Assembly: GCF_013170705.1 (NCBI RefSeq)
Contig: NZ_CP033334.1
Location: 3,635,501-3,699,500 of the forward strand
Direction of reading: 5' to 3'
Origin: Mesorhizobium loti
GTDB lineage: Bacteria > Pseudomonadota > Alphaproteobacteria > Rhizobiales > Rhizobiaceae
DNA: 64,000 nt
Positions 16,634 through 25,082 of this stretch are shown piece by piece. Below the pieces are notes generated by a model. That model saw only the letters and a list, made by a program, of their open reading frames with translations, had not been told where the DNA came from and searched no databases. Made by a program: the position numbers and the translations under genes. Within the stretch, counting starts at the first letter, position 1. The number at the start of each line of letters is the position of its first letter.

Positions 16634-18129
16634 TGGAACCGATCGTTCGCCTGGAGAATGTCACCAAGAATTATCGCGGCGTGCCGGCGGTGAAAAATGT
16701 CAGCTTCGACCTGCGCAAGGGCGAGATCCACGCGCTGCTCGGCGAGAATGGTGCCGGGAAATCGACGCTGACCAAGATCATCGCCGGCGTCGTCGACGCC
16801 ACCTCCGGCAAGATGTTCCACAAGGGGCGCGAGATCGCCTACGCCTCGCCGCATGCGGCACTCGAGGCCGGTATCGCCATGGTGTTCCAGGAGACCAGCC
16901 TGGTGCCGTCGATGACGGTGGCACAAAATCTTTATCTCGGTACTGAAAAATTCCTCAACCGGCTGCGCGGCACGTATATTTCAGCACAACAGTTCCTGCA
17001 GTCGCTGAATTTCCCGGTCGATCCGAACGCGATGGTGGCGACGCTGGGCGCGGCCAAGAGGCAAATGGTGGAGATCGCGCGTGCAGTGCACCACAATGCC
17101 GAGATCATCATCTTCGACGAGCCGACGGCAACGCTGACGCCGGAGGAGAAGCGGCATTTCTTCGCGCTGATCCGCCGGCTGAAAGCGAATGGGGTCTCGA
17201 TCGTCTTCATCAGCCATGCGCTGGAAGAGGCGCTTGCCATCGCGGACCGCATCACCATTTTGCGCGACGGCGAACTGGTCGTCACCGACGATACATCCGC
17301 CTTCGACCGCGACAAGATCGTTGCCGCCATGGTCGGGCGCACCTTGTCGGGCCAGATCTACCGACAGCGCGACGAAGCCAGGCTGCGCAAGGCGGGCAAG
17401 AAGGTGTTGTCGGTGCAGGACATTTCGATGAGCAATGTCGTGCGCAACAATTCCTTCTCGATCTTCGAGGGCCAGATCACCGGTGTGTTCGGTCTCATCG
17501 GCTCCGGCCGCACCGAGACCTTCAAGATCGTGTCCGGTATCTACAAGCGGGATTTCTTGCGGGGTGGGGCGATCGAGCTCGATGACAGACCGGTGCGCTA
17601 TCTCGTGCCGAGCGAAGCGGTGGCCGACGGGATCGTGTACGTAACCGAAGACCGCAAGAGCGAAGGCATTTTCGAGACGATGGGCATTGCCGAGAACCTT
17701 TTCGGCGGGCTGCTGGCGGCGGGCCGCGAAAAGGCCTGGGTGATCAATGCGCAGGAGATGCGGCAGCTGTCGGCGGAATGGACGAAGACGCTGAACATCA
17801 AGGCGATCAACGACAATGCGCGCGTGGTCGAGCTTTCCGGCGGCAACCAGCAGAAGGTGGTGATCGGCAAGGGGCTGGTGCAAAAGCCGCGCATTGTCAT
17901 CTTCGACGAGCCGACGCGGGGCGTCGATGTCGGCGCCATCGCCGAGATCCACCAGATCATCAACCGGCTGGCCGACGAGGGACTGGCCGTCGTGGTGATC
18001 TCGTCCTACCTGCCGGAGATCATGAACCTGTCCGACCGGATCTTGGTCTGCCGCCAGGGCCGTATCGTCGAGGAGTTTTCGCCGGCGGAGGCGACGGAGG
18101 AGAAGATCATGTACGCGGCGGTGCATTAG
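16633..18129 (+). CDS. ribose-type ABC transporter ATP-binding protein (two domains)
   Basis: 498 residues, RbsA/MglA architecture. First domain: GENGAGKST at 37-45, a degenerate signature LGAAKRQMVEIARAV and IIIFDEPTATLTPEE. Second domain: degenerate Walker A GLIGSGRTETF, proper signature LSGGNQQKVVIGKGL and IVIFDEPTRGVDVG. This asymmetry is normal for the family. ATG 16633 overlaps the stop of the lactonase-like gene (TGATG). It closes the operon and supplies the energy for the two permeases upstream. Confidence 0.92.
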   Translation: MEPIVRLENVTKNYRGVPAVKNVSFDLRKGEIHALLGENGAGKSTLTKIIAGVVDATSGKMFHKGREIAYASPHAALEAGIAMVFQETSLVPSMTVAQNLYLGTEKFLNRLRGTYISAQQFLQSLNFPVDPNAMVATLGAAKRQMVEIARAVHHNAEIIIFDEPTATLTPEEKRHFFALIRRLKANGVSIVFISHALEEALAIADRITILRDGELVVTDDTSAFDRDKIVAAMVGRTLSGQIYRQRDEARLRKAGKKVLSVQDISMSNVVRNNSFSIFEGQITGVFGLIGSGRTETFKIVSGIYKRDFLRGGAIELDDRPVRYLVPSEAVADGIVYVTEDRKSEGIFETMGIAENLFGGLLAAGREKAWVINAQEMRQLSAEWTKTLNIKAINDNARVVELSGGNQQKVVIGKGLVQKPRIVIFDEPTRGVDVGAIAEIHQIINRLADEGLAVVVISSYLPEIMNLSDRILVCRQGRIVEEFSPAEATEEKIMYAAVH

Positions 18130-18329
18130 GGTTCTGGCTGGTGTGTGCGTCGACAATTGGCCGAGGCGTCTCTCCCTTCGTCATCCACGGGCGACGCTGG
18201 GTTGCTCTGCCAACCTCGGCGTCCGTGCTGTTCCGAGCCAAAAACTGAATCGGACAAACCGGTTAGCCGTCTATGCGCATCACTTGATTCAACGACCTAA
18301 TTCATCGATCGAAACGGAAGGACCACACC

Positions 18330-18737
18330 ATGGCAACGACAAGACTCCTCAGCGATGCCGAGGTCGAAAAAATCCCTGATGTGAAGGCCGTGTTCGACGA
18401 TATCCGGGCGACGCGCAAATCCGACTTCGTCAACAATTTCTGGCGTGGGCTGGCCAATGATCCGGTGTCGCTGAAGCGGGTTTGGGAGCAGCTCAAGGTG
18501 GTGATGGTGGCCGACAGCGCCATCGATCCACTGACCAAGGAGATGATCTATATCGCCGTCTCGACCGCCAATGGCTGCTCCTACTGCGTCCATTCGCACA
18601 CGGCGGCGGCGCGGGCCAAGGGGATGACCGATGCGCAGCATGGCGAGCTGGTGTCGATCATCGGGCTGGCGGGGCAGACCAACCATCTGGTCACGGCGAT
18701 GCAGATCCCGGTCGACCCGCAATTCGAGGTGAGGTGA
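18330..18737 (+). CDS. AhpD-like carboxymuconolactone decarboxylase family protein
   Basis: 135 residues of the CMD/AhpD fold. The redox motif Cys83-Ser-Tyr-Cys86 with nearby histidines (88, 90) and the preceding KEMIYIAVSTANGC helix are typical of AhpD-type thiol peroxidase partners. GGAAGGACCACACC precedes the start. It lies 200 bases after the importer operon and 247 bases before the phosphodiesterase gene, so it appears to be transcribed alone. Partner peroxidase genes are not nearby; a general peroxide or thiol role is the safest reading. Confidence 0.85.
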   Translation: MATTRLLSDAEVEKIPDVKAVFDDIRATRKSDFVNNFWRGLANDPVSLKRVWEQLKVVMVADSAIDPLTKEMIYIAVSTANGCSYCVHSHTAAARAKGMTDAQHGELVSIIGLAGQTNHLVTAMQIPVDPQFEVR

Positions 18738-18984
18738 GCGTGATTTCCCGCCGCGCCGCCGCAAGATCGTGAGCGCGGCTGTTCTGTAGCCTAGCAGTGG
18801 TAAGTGGCTGAAATCCGGTCGCTTTCCACGCTGCGCCGGTTGCCGCCGGCTACCCTTCGCCAGCCGCTGCCCGCAATTGCGCGGTTTATCCCAGCGGCTG
18901 TTAAGGAAGTGACATGGAACGGCACTAAGGAAGCCCCATGCGATGCCGCTCGCCGGGGGGCTCGGCTCGCATGCTGGAGCCGAC
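18738..18984. other. intergenic region, 247 bases
   Basis: No gene was recognised. It must hold the promoter for the phosphodiesterase-Ugp-like operon that starts at 18985, but no convincing -35/-10 pair or operator stood out. The sequence GCTGGAG just before 18985 is the probable ribosome site. Confidence 0.5.
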
Positions 18985-19821
18985 ATGAAAATCGTTCAGA
19001 TCACAGACACCCATTTCAGCCCGACCAAACCGCACTTCAACGGCAATTGGCAGCCGCTGGCCGCCTGGATCGAGCAGAGCGGCGCCGACCTTGTCATCCA
19101 CACGGGCGACCTCAGCGTCGACGGTGCCGACCGGGACGACGACATCGCCTTCTGCATGGATCTGATGCGGGAGATCCCGAAGCCGATGCTGCTGGTGCCC
19201 GGCAATCACGATGTCGGCCATCTGCCCGGCTCGCTGCAGCCGGTCAATGCCGGACGCCTCGAGCGCTGGCGCCGGCTGGTTGGCCCCGACTACTGGATGG
19301 AGGACACCGGCACCTGGCGTCTCATCGGGCTCGACAGCCTGCTGATGGGTTTTGACGATGCCGAGGAAGAGGCGCAGTTCGAATGGCTGCGGAGCGCGCT
19401 GGAAAGCCGCGCCGGCCGGCGCGTCGCGCTCTTTGCCCACAAGCCGCTCTTCATCGACGAGCCCGGCGAGGGCGACACGGGTTACTGGAGTGTCAGGCCG
19501 GCGCAGCGGCAGCGTCTCTATGACCTGATCGGCGCCCACGATGTCGCGCTGTTCGCCAGTGGTCACCTGCACCGGGCATGGCAGGGCGAATATGAAAACA
19601 CGTCGCTTGTATGGGGTCCGTCGGCGGCCTTCGTCGTCGGCGACATGGAGCGTGATATGCCGGGCGAGCGGCTGCTTGGCGCCGTTGTGCATCAATTCGG
19701 CGACACGGTCGCCAGCGAGATCGTCGCCATCCCGGGCATGACGGCCCATGTCCTGGATGACGTAGTCGAGGAGGTCTATCCGCACGAGGCGCACAAGGTT
19801 CGCAAGAAGGTCGCGTCATGA
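18985..19821 (+). CDS. calcineurin-type phosphodiesterase (GpdQ/CpdA-like)
   Basis: 278 residues with a full class III phosphodiesterase metal site: Asp8-Thr-His10, GDLS (Asp42), GNHD (Asn74-His75), His152 in AHKPL and GHLH (His194/His196). Relatives hydrolyse cyclic nucleotides, glycerophosphodiesters or other phosphodiesters. The stop overlaps by four bases the ATPase gene of a Ugp-like importer, whose usual substrates are glycerol-3-phosphate and glycerophosphodiesters, so cleavage of an imported phosphodiester is the favoured role. ATG 18985 is chosen over an upstream start at 18943 because it begins the conserved first strand MKIVQITDTH and has a GGAG. Confidence 0.85.
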   Translation: MKIVQITDTHFSPTKPHFNGNWQPLAAWIEQSGADLVIHTGDLSVDGADRDDDIAFCMDLMREIPKPMLLVPGNHDVGHLPGSLQPVNAGRLERWRRLVGPDYWMEDTGTWRLIGLDSLLMGFDDAEEEAQFEWLRSALESRAGRRVALFAHKPLFIDEPGEGDTGYWSVRPAQRQRLYDLIGAHDVALFASGHLHRAWQGEYENTSLVWGPSAAFVVGDMERDMPGERLLGAVVHQFGDTVASEIVAIPGMTAHVLDDVVEEVYPHEAHKVRKKVAS

Positions 19822-20969
19822 GCGCGCTTTCGCTTCGCGGCGTCAAAAAGTCGTTTGGCGGCAATGCCATTCTGAACGGCATCAGCCTTGATGTGGAGCC
19901 CGGCGAGCTCATCGCGCTTGTCGGTCCCTCCGGATGCGGCAAGAGCACCTTGCTGCGCATCCTGGCGGGGCTCGACCATGCGGACAGCGGCGAGATCTTC
20001 GTCGGCGACAGGGACATGTCGCCGGTTGCCGCGGCCGACCGCAACATCGCCATGGTGTTCCAGTCCTACGCGCTCTATCCGCATCTGACGGCCGGCCAGA
20101 ATATCGCCGTGCCGCTTGCCATGAAGCGGCTGAGCCGGTCGCAGCGCCTGCCGCTCGTTGGCTCGCTGCTGCCCGGCCAGAAAGAGATCCGCACCGGCAT
20201 TGCGCGCGATGTGCGCGAGATGGCGGGTCTGCTGAAGATCGATCATCTGCTTGACCGCAAGCCGGGGCAGATGTCCGGCGGCCAGCGGCAGCGTGTCGCC
20301 TTGGCGCGTGCGATGGTGCGCCATCCCAGCATCTTTCTGATGGACGAGCCGCTCTCCAATCTCGATGCCAATCTGCGCGTCCATGCCCGCGGCGAGATCG
20401 TCGAACTGCACCGCCGCGCCGGCGTGCCGACGCTCTATGTGACGCACGACCAGGCCGAGGCGCTTTCGATGGCTGACCGTGTGGCGGTGATGATCGGCGG
20501 CAATCTGCTGCAACTCGCCGCGCCCGACGTGATCTACAACGATCCCGCCCATATCGAGGTCGCGCGCTTCGTCGGCCAACCGAGGATCAACATCATCCAA
20601 GCACAGGCCGAAAGCGGCCGTGTCGGCTTCGAGGGCATCCGGCTGGCCCTGCTGGAAAAGGTTGCGACCGGGCCGGTCAGTCTCGGCATCCGGCCCGAAT
20701 TCGTAAGACTTTCCCCCAGCGGCAGGAGCGGCCTTGCCGGACGGATCGAGCGCCTCGAATTCCTCGGCTCGGAAGTCATTGCCCATTGCCGCCTCGACGC
20801 CTCCGGCGACATCATCGTCGCCAAGCTGGCGCCGCACGAGGCGAGGGACCTGATTGCCGGAATGAAGGTGGGCATCCTTCTGGCCCCTGAACAGGCGATG
20901 GTCTTCGGGCCGGAGGGAAAGCGGCTGCGCATCGCGGCGGGCGCGCGGCAGGAGCCGGCCTATGTCTAG
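19818..20969 (+). CDS. Ugp/Msm-type ABC transporter ATP-binding protein
   Basis: 383 residues of the MalK/UgpC/MsmK group: Walker A GPSGCGKST, Q-loop VFQSYALYPHLT, signature MSGGQRQRVALARAMVRHP, Walker B IFLMDEPLSNLDANLR and switch VTHDQAEA, then a C-terminal TOBE-like regulatory domain (about 240-383). An extra stretch of roughly 15 residues (LSRSQRLPLVGSLLPGQ) sits between Q-loop and signature, longer than in most MalK proteins. Starts within ATGA of the phosphodiesterase gene and ends inside the next permease gene, so all are translationally coupled. Confidence 0.92.
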   Translation: MSALSLRGVKKSFGGNAILNGISLDVEPGELIALVGPSGCGKSTLLRILAGLDHADSGEIFVGDRDMSPVAAADRNIAMVFQSYALYPHLTAGQNIAVPLAMKRLSRSQRLPLVGSLLPGQKEIRTGIARDVREMAGLLKIDHLLDRKPGQMSGGQRQRVALARAMVRHPSIFLMDEPLSNLDANLRVHARGEIVELHRRAGVPTLYVTHDQAEALSMADRVAVMIGGNLLQLAAPDVIYNDPAHIEVARFVGQPRINIIQAQAESGRVGFEGIRLALLEKVATGPVSLGIRPEFVRLSPSGRSGLAGRIERLEFLGSEVIAHCRLDASGDIIVAKLAPHEARDLIAGMKVGILLAPEQAMVFGPEGKRLRIAAGARQEPAYV

Positions 20970-21885
20970 CGTTGCGCTGGCCGGCAATGTCCGGAGCGCG
21001 GCGGCGCTGCGCGCGCGCAGCGAGGACCGGACCGCCTGGCTGCTGGCGGCGCCGGCCATCGTGCTGTTGCTGCTGTTCGTGCTGTTGCCGGTGGCTGCCG
21101 TCATCTTTCTCGGCTTCACCGATTTCGAGCTCGGCTACGGCAAGTTCCGCTTCGTCGGCTTCGAGAATTACGCACATCTCCTGAACGACCGCACCTTCCG
21201 CCGGTCGTTGTGGAACACCTCGGTCTATACGGCCATTGTCGCGCCGGTCTCGATCGTGCTTGGCCTGGGCGTTGCCCTGCTGATCGAAGGCGAGGGCCGG
21301 GCGCGCGGCTTTTTCCGCACCGTCTATTTCCTGCCGGTCGCCTCGCTGATCGTCGCCATGGCGACCGTCTGGCAATACATCTTCCACCCGACGATCGGGC
21401 CGCTCAACGCGCTGCTTTCGCTAGCCGGCATTCCCGGCCCGAACTGGCTCGGCGCGTCGAACACCGTGCTTTACAGCCTGTCGATCATCGGCATCTGGCA
21501 GTCGGTCGGCTTCAACATGGTGCTGTTCCTGGCGGGCCTGACGGCGATCCCGCGCGAACTCTATGCCGCCGCTCACGTCGACGGCGCGAAATCGGCGCTC
21601 GACCGGTTCTTCCTCGTCACCTGGCCGATGCTCGGGCCGACGACGCTGTTCGTCGTCACCATCAGCATCACCAATGCGGTGAAGGTTTTCGAAACGGTGA
21701 AGATGCTGACCGATGGCGGCCCCAACAAGGCCTCCGAAGTGCTGCTTTTCACTATTTACCAGGAAGGTTTCGTCTATCTGCGCGTCGGCTACGCCTCGGC
21801 GATGACGGTCGTCTTCCTCGCGATCCTGGTCGTGCTGATGCTGCTGCAATACCGCGTCCTCGACCGGCGGGTGCACTACACATGA
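20962..21885 (+). CDS. Ugp-type ABC transporter permease (UgpA/MalF-like)
   Basis: 307 residues, six predicted membrane helices after a short polar N-terminus. The ATPase-contacting EAA loop reads ELYAAAHVDGAKSALDRFFLVTWPMLGPT, a good match to the family consensus. It overlaps the ATPase gene by eight bases and the second permease gene by four. It would form a heterodimeric channel with the protein encoded at 21882. Confidence 0.92.
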   Translation: MSSVALAGNVRSAAALRARSEDRTAWLLAAPAIVLLLLFVLLPVAAVIFLGFTDFELGYGKFRFVGFENYAHLLNDRTFRRSLWNTSVYTAIVAPVSIVLGLGVALLIEGEGRARGFFRTVYFLPVASLIVAMATVWQYIFHPTIGPLNALLSLAGIPGPNWLGASNTVLYSLSIIGIWQSVGFNMVLFLAGLTAIPRELYAAAHVDGAKSALDRFFLVTWPMLGPTTLFVVTISITNAVKVFETVKMLTDGGPNKASEVLLFTIYQEGFVYLRVGYASAMTVVFLAILVVLMLLQYRVLDRRVHYT

Positions 21886-22712
21886 GCAGCGTTCCGGCCG
21901 GCCGCGTCATCCGCTTCGCGCTGCTTTCGCTCGGCGCGCTGATGATCCTTGCGCCCTACATCTTCATGATCTCGACAGCGGGCAAGACGCAGAGCGATAT
22001 CTTCACCTCGTCGCTGTCGCTCGTTCCGCGGCATTTCTACTTCGCCGAGAATTTCGCCAAGGCGTTTGCCAAGGTGCCGATGGCGACACTGCTGTGGAAC
22101 GGCGTTGTCGTGTGCGGCGTGATCTTCTTCTTCCAGGTCGTGGTGGCGATTCCGTGCGCCTATGCGATGGCCAAGCTGAAGTTCCGGGCCGCGCGGCTGA
22201 TGATGGTGCTGGTCATGCTCGGCCTGCTGGTCCCGATCCACGCGACGGCGCTGCCGCTCTATGTCGCCTTCGACAGGATGTCGCTGCTCAACAGCTACAC
22301 CTCGCTGGTCGCGCCTTTCACCATATCGGTGTTCGCGATCTTCATGTTCCTGCAGTTCTTCCGCGCCATGCCCGACGACCTGCTGCACGCCGCACGGCTC
22401 GACGGCATGTCCGAACTCGGCATCGTCGCCCGCGTCATCGTCCCCAATGCGTGGCCGGCGGTCACGGCCTTTGCGATCTTTTCCGTCGTCGCGCACTGGA
22501 ACGATCTCTACTGGCCGCTGATCGTCGTCAGCAAGCAGGCTTACGCGACGCCGCCGCTCGGCCTGATGTATTTCCGCGCCGCCGAGGCCGGCGACGACTA
22601 CGGCGCGCTGATGGCCGCCACGCTGATCATCACCCTTCCTCTCGTCGCCGCGTTCCTGCTGGCGCAGAAGCGTTTCGTCGAGGGCATCACCATGACCGGT
22701 CTCAAAGGCTGA
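21882..22712 (+). CDS. Ugp-type ABC transporter permease (UgpE/MalG-like)
   Basis: 276 residues, about six membrane helices. The EAA loop reads DLLHAARLDGMSELGIVARVIVPNAWPA, and the C-terminus RFVEGITMTGLKG is the classic ending of MalG/UgpE-type permeases. The start is in the ATGA overlap with the preceding permease. Longer in-frame sequence upstream lies over that permease gene and is not used. Confidence 0.92.
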   Translation: MSSVPAGRVIRFALLSLGALMILAPYIFMISTAGKTQSDIFTSSLSLVPRHFYFAENFAKAFAKVPMATLLWNGVVVCGVIFFFQVVVAIPCAYAMAKLKFRAARLMMVLVMLGLLVPIHATALPLYVAFDRMSLLNSYTSLVAPFTISVFAIFMFLQFFRAMPDDLLHAARLDGMSELGIVARVIVPNAWPAVTAFAIFSVVAHWNDLYWPLIVVSKQAYATPPLGLMYFRAAEAGDDYGALMAATLIITLPLVAAFLLAQKRFVEGITMTGLKG

Positions 22713-22752
22713 GCTTGCCAACAACTGACTGGGCCAACAAGGAGCACGAGCA

Positions 22753-24018
22753 ATGAAGCATTTTTCCAGGATTTTCGCCGCGGCGGCGGTGTCGCTGGCG
22801 ACGGCCATTCCGGCCTATGCCGAGACGACGCTGACGGTTCACTACCCGATGCCCGGCTTCTTCAAGAACGTGATGGACACGATCTCGAAGAAGTTCATGG
22901 AGGAAAACCCCGATATCAAGATCCAGTTCGCCAGCCCGTCGGCGACCTATGAAGAAGGCATCCAGACCATTCTTCGCCAGGCCGGCACCGACGAGATGCC
23001 CGACATCACCTTCATCGGCCTCAACCGCCTGCGCATGCTGAACGAACGCGACGTTGCCGTCGATCTCGGCCCGTTGGTCAAGAAGGAAGGCAACATGGCG
23101 GAGCTCGGCTTCTCCGACACGATCCTGAAGCTGGCGCAGGTCAACGGCAAGCAGGTCGGCCTGGCCTTCGCCACCTCCAACCCGATCATGTATTACAACG
23201 CCGACCTGGTGAAGGCGGCCGGCGGCGATCCGGACAATCCGCCCAAGACCTGGGACGAGGTGATCGCGCTCGGCGGCAAGATCAAGGCGCTCGGCAATGG
23301 TGTCGACGGCATCGACTTCCGCTGGCAGGGCGATGACTGGATGTTCTCGGCGCTGCTGTTCGGCGCCGGTGGCAAGATGCTGAACGAGGACGAAAGCAAG
23401 GTCGCCTTCAACGGACCCGAAGGCGAGAAGGCGGTGGAGATCCTGGAACGGATGGTGAAGGAGGGCGGCATGCCGGTCTTCACCAAGCCGGCGGGCGAGC
23501 AGGCTTTCGCGGCCGGCAAGGTCGGCTTCGAATTCCAGACCACCGGTGCGCTGGTCAACACCATCAAGAATGTGGGCGACAAGTTCACGCTGCGCACCGC
23601 CAAGATCCCGCTGATCGATCCGGTCAACGGCCGTCTGCCGACCGGCGGCAACGCCGTGGTCATCCTGACCAAGGATACGGCCAAGCAGGAGGCTGCCTGG
23701 AAGTTCGCGAAATTCGCCGCCGGCCCCTATGGCGCTTCCGTCGTCGTGCCGGGCACCGGCTATGTCCCCAACAACGAGCTGGCGGCGAAATCTTCAGACT
23801 ATCTCGGCGATTTCTACAAGAAGAACCCGCTGTTCCAGGCCGGGCTCAGCCAGATGCCGCTGATGGTTCCGTGGTACGCCTTCCCGGGCACCAACGGGGT
23901 GAAGGTCACGCAGACGATCGTCGACAATCTGTCGCGCATCGTCGACCAGTCGGCCTCGCCCAAGGAAGCGCTCACGGACGCGGCCAGCGACGTCGAAGGC
24001 ATGCTGCCGACGCAGTAA
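22753..24018 (+). CDS. Ugp-type extracellular substrate-binding protein
   Basis: 421 residues, family 1 extracellular solute-binding protein (UgpB/MalE-like). Signal peptide MKHFSRIFAAAAVSLATAIPAYA with cleavage before ETT (about residue 23). Typical elements are TITHYP-like TVHYPMPGFF at the mature N-terminus, DIKIQFASPSATYEEGIQTILRQAG, a MYYNADLVKAAGGDP ligand-cleft segment, and GGNAVVILTKD. It closes the operon 40 bases after the second permease. The presence of a phosphodiesterase in the operon suggests a glycerol-phosphate-like or phosphodiester ligand, but sugars remain possible. Confidence 0.9.
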   Translation: MKHFSRIFAAAAVSLATAIPAYAETTLTVHYPMPGFFKNVMDTISKKFMEENPDIKIQFASPSATYEEGIQTILRQAGTDEMPDITFIGLNRLRMLNERDVAVDLGPLVKKEGNMAELGFSDTILKLAQVNGKQVGLAFATSNPIMYYNADLVKAAGGDPDNPPKTWDEVIALGGKIKALGNGVDGIDFRWQGDDWMFSALLFGAGGKMLNEDESKVAFNGPEGEKAVEILERMVKEGGMPVFTKPAGEQAFAAGKVGFEFQTTGALVNTIKNVGDKFTLRTAKIPLIDPVNGRLPTGGNAVVILTKDTAKQEAAWKFAKFAAGPYGASVVVPGTGYVPNNELAAKSSDYLGDFYKKNPLFQAGLSQMPLMVPWYAFPGTNGVKVTQTIVDNLSRIVDQSASPKEALTDAASDVEGMLPTQ

Positions 24019-24037
24019 GGGCTTAGGCGGGGACTTA

Positions 24038-24185
24038 CCTTCTCCCCTTGTGGGAGAAGGTGGCCTCGCGAAGCGAGGTCGGATGAGGGGTGCTCCAGGG
24101 AACGCCAACGTCTCACTTCGCTGGAACACCCCTCATCCGTCTCGGCGCTGCGCGCCGATCCACCTTCCCCCACAAGGGGGGAAGG
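24038..24185. repeat. RIME-like intergenic mosaic element
   Basis: Two inverted units face each other: CCTTCTCCCCTTGTGGGAGA..CGGATGAGGGGTG on the left and CACCCCTCATCCG..CCCCCACAAGGGGGGAAGG on the right, each with its own small hairpin. The same CGGATGAGGGG core occurs in the repeat at 58894-59080. This is the form of the Rhizobium-type intergenic mosaic elements. It sits between convergent genes and could act as a bidirectional terminator. Confidence 0.75.
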
Positions 24186-24194
24186 AAGAGAGTG

Positions 24195-25082
24195 CTACAC
24201 TGGCCGGTAAACCCGCTCCGCCGTGTTCCAGAAGATATCGGCCTCGGCGGTCGCGCCGTGCTTCGCCACCGCGTCACGGTGCGCCTTGATCAGCTCGGCG
24301 TGGCTGGTCCAGAGCTTCTCGATCGGGAAGTTGGAACCGAACATCAGATGATCGGAGCCCAGGATATCGATCGCGTTGTCGACGATATAGGCGATCAGCG
24401 CCGGATCGTTGCGGTGGACGAAGGTGCCGAGGCCGGAGAGCTTGGCGTAGAGATTGGGTGCCGCCGAGAGCGTGCGCAGCCCCGCCTTCCAGGCCTCGGT
24501 GGTTTCCTGATCCGTGCCGGTCAGCATGCCGGCATGGGTGAGGATGAAGCTGGTATCGGGATTCTCACCGACCAGCGTCAGCCCGTCCTTCATCTGGGCG
24601 GGGAAAAGCTGCAGGTCGAAGGACAGGCCATAGTCCCTCAGCCTCGCGACGTTGGCGCGCACCTTGGGATCGATGACCTGGTCGGCCGAAGCGGCGAAGC
24701 GGAAGGCCGGCGTTTCGTGCCAGTGCAGTTGCATGCGCACGCCGCGCAGCAGTTTGTACTTCATCAGCCGGTCGATCTGGGGCCTGACGTCATCCACCGT
24801 CATGTCGGCATAGCCGACGATGGCGTGCGGCCAGCCGGTTTCACCCGCTGTCTTCTGCAGGAAGGCGACCTCTTTCTCGAAATCCTCCTTCGCCCAGTTG
24901 GTCTGGACATAGACGGCCTTCTCGACGCCTGATCCCTTCTGGTCGTCGAGGAATTCGCCGATCGGATAGTCGCGGCGGATCGGCTCGTAAGGGCCGAAGA
25001 TGCGCGGCACCATCGGCCCGACCAGCCAGGGTTGGTCCTTCTGGCGCCAAATGTGGAAATGCGCGTCGATGGCTTTTTGCAT
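24195..25082 (-). CDS. amidohydrolase family protein (amidohydrolase 2 / fuconolactonase-like)
   Basis: 295 residues of the Amidohydro_2 TIM-barrel group. Motifs: DAHFHIW near the N-terminus, GVRMQLHWH, FILTHAGM and SDHLMFGSNFPIE near the C-terminus, the last carrying the catalytic-type Asp region. Relatives hydrolyse sugar lactones, 2-pyrone-dicarboxylate or other cyclic esters. It is the last gene of the molybdenum hydroxylase operon and its start overlaps the stop of the VWA gene (TGATG), so it probably opens a ring or lactone made by the hydroxylase. The precise substrate is unknown. Confidence 0.85.
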   Translation of the reverse strand: MQKAIDAHFHIWRQKDQPWLVGPMVPRIFGPYEPIRRDYPIGEFLDDQKGSGVEKAVYVQTNWAKEDFEKEVAFLQKTAGETGWPHAIVGYADMTVDDVRPQIDRLMKYKLLRGVRMQLHWHETPAFRFAASADQVIDPKVRANVARLRDYGLSFDLQLFPAQMKDGLTLVGENPDTSFILTHAGMLTGTDQETTEAWKAGLRTLSAAPNLYAKLSGLGTFVHRNDPALIAYIVDNAIDILGSDHLMFGSNFPIEKLWTSHAELIKAHRDAVAKHGATAEADIFWNTAERVYRPV

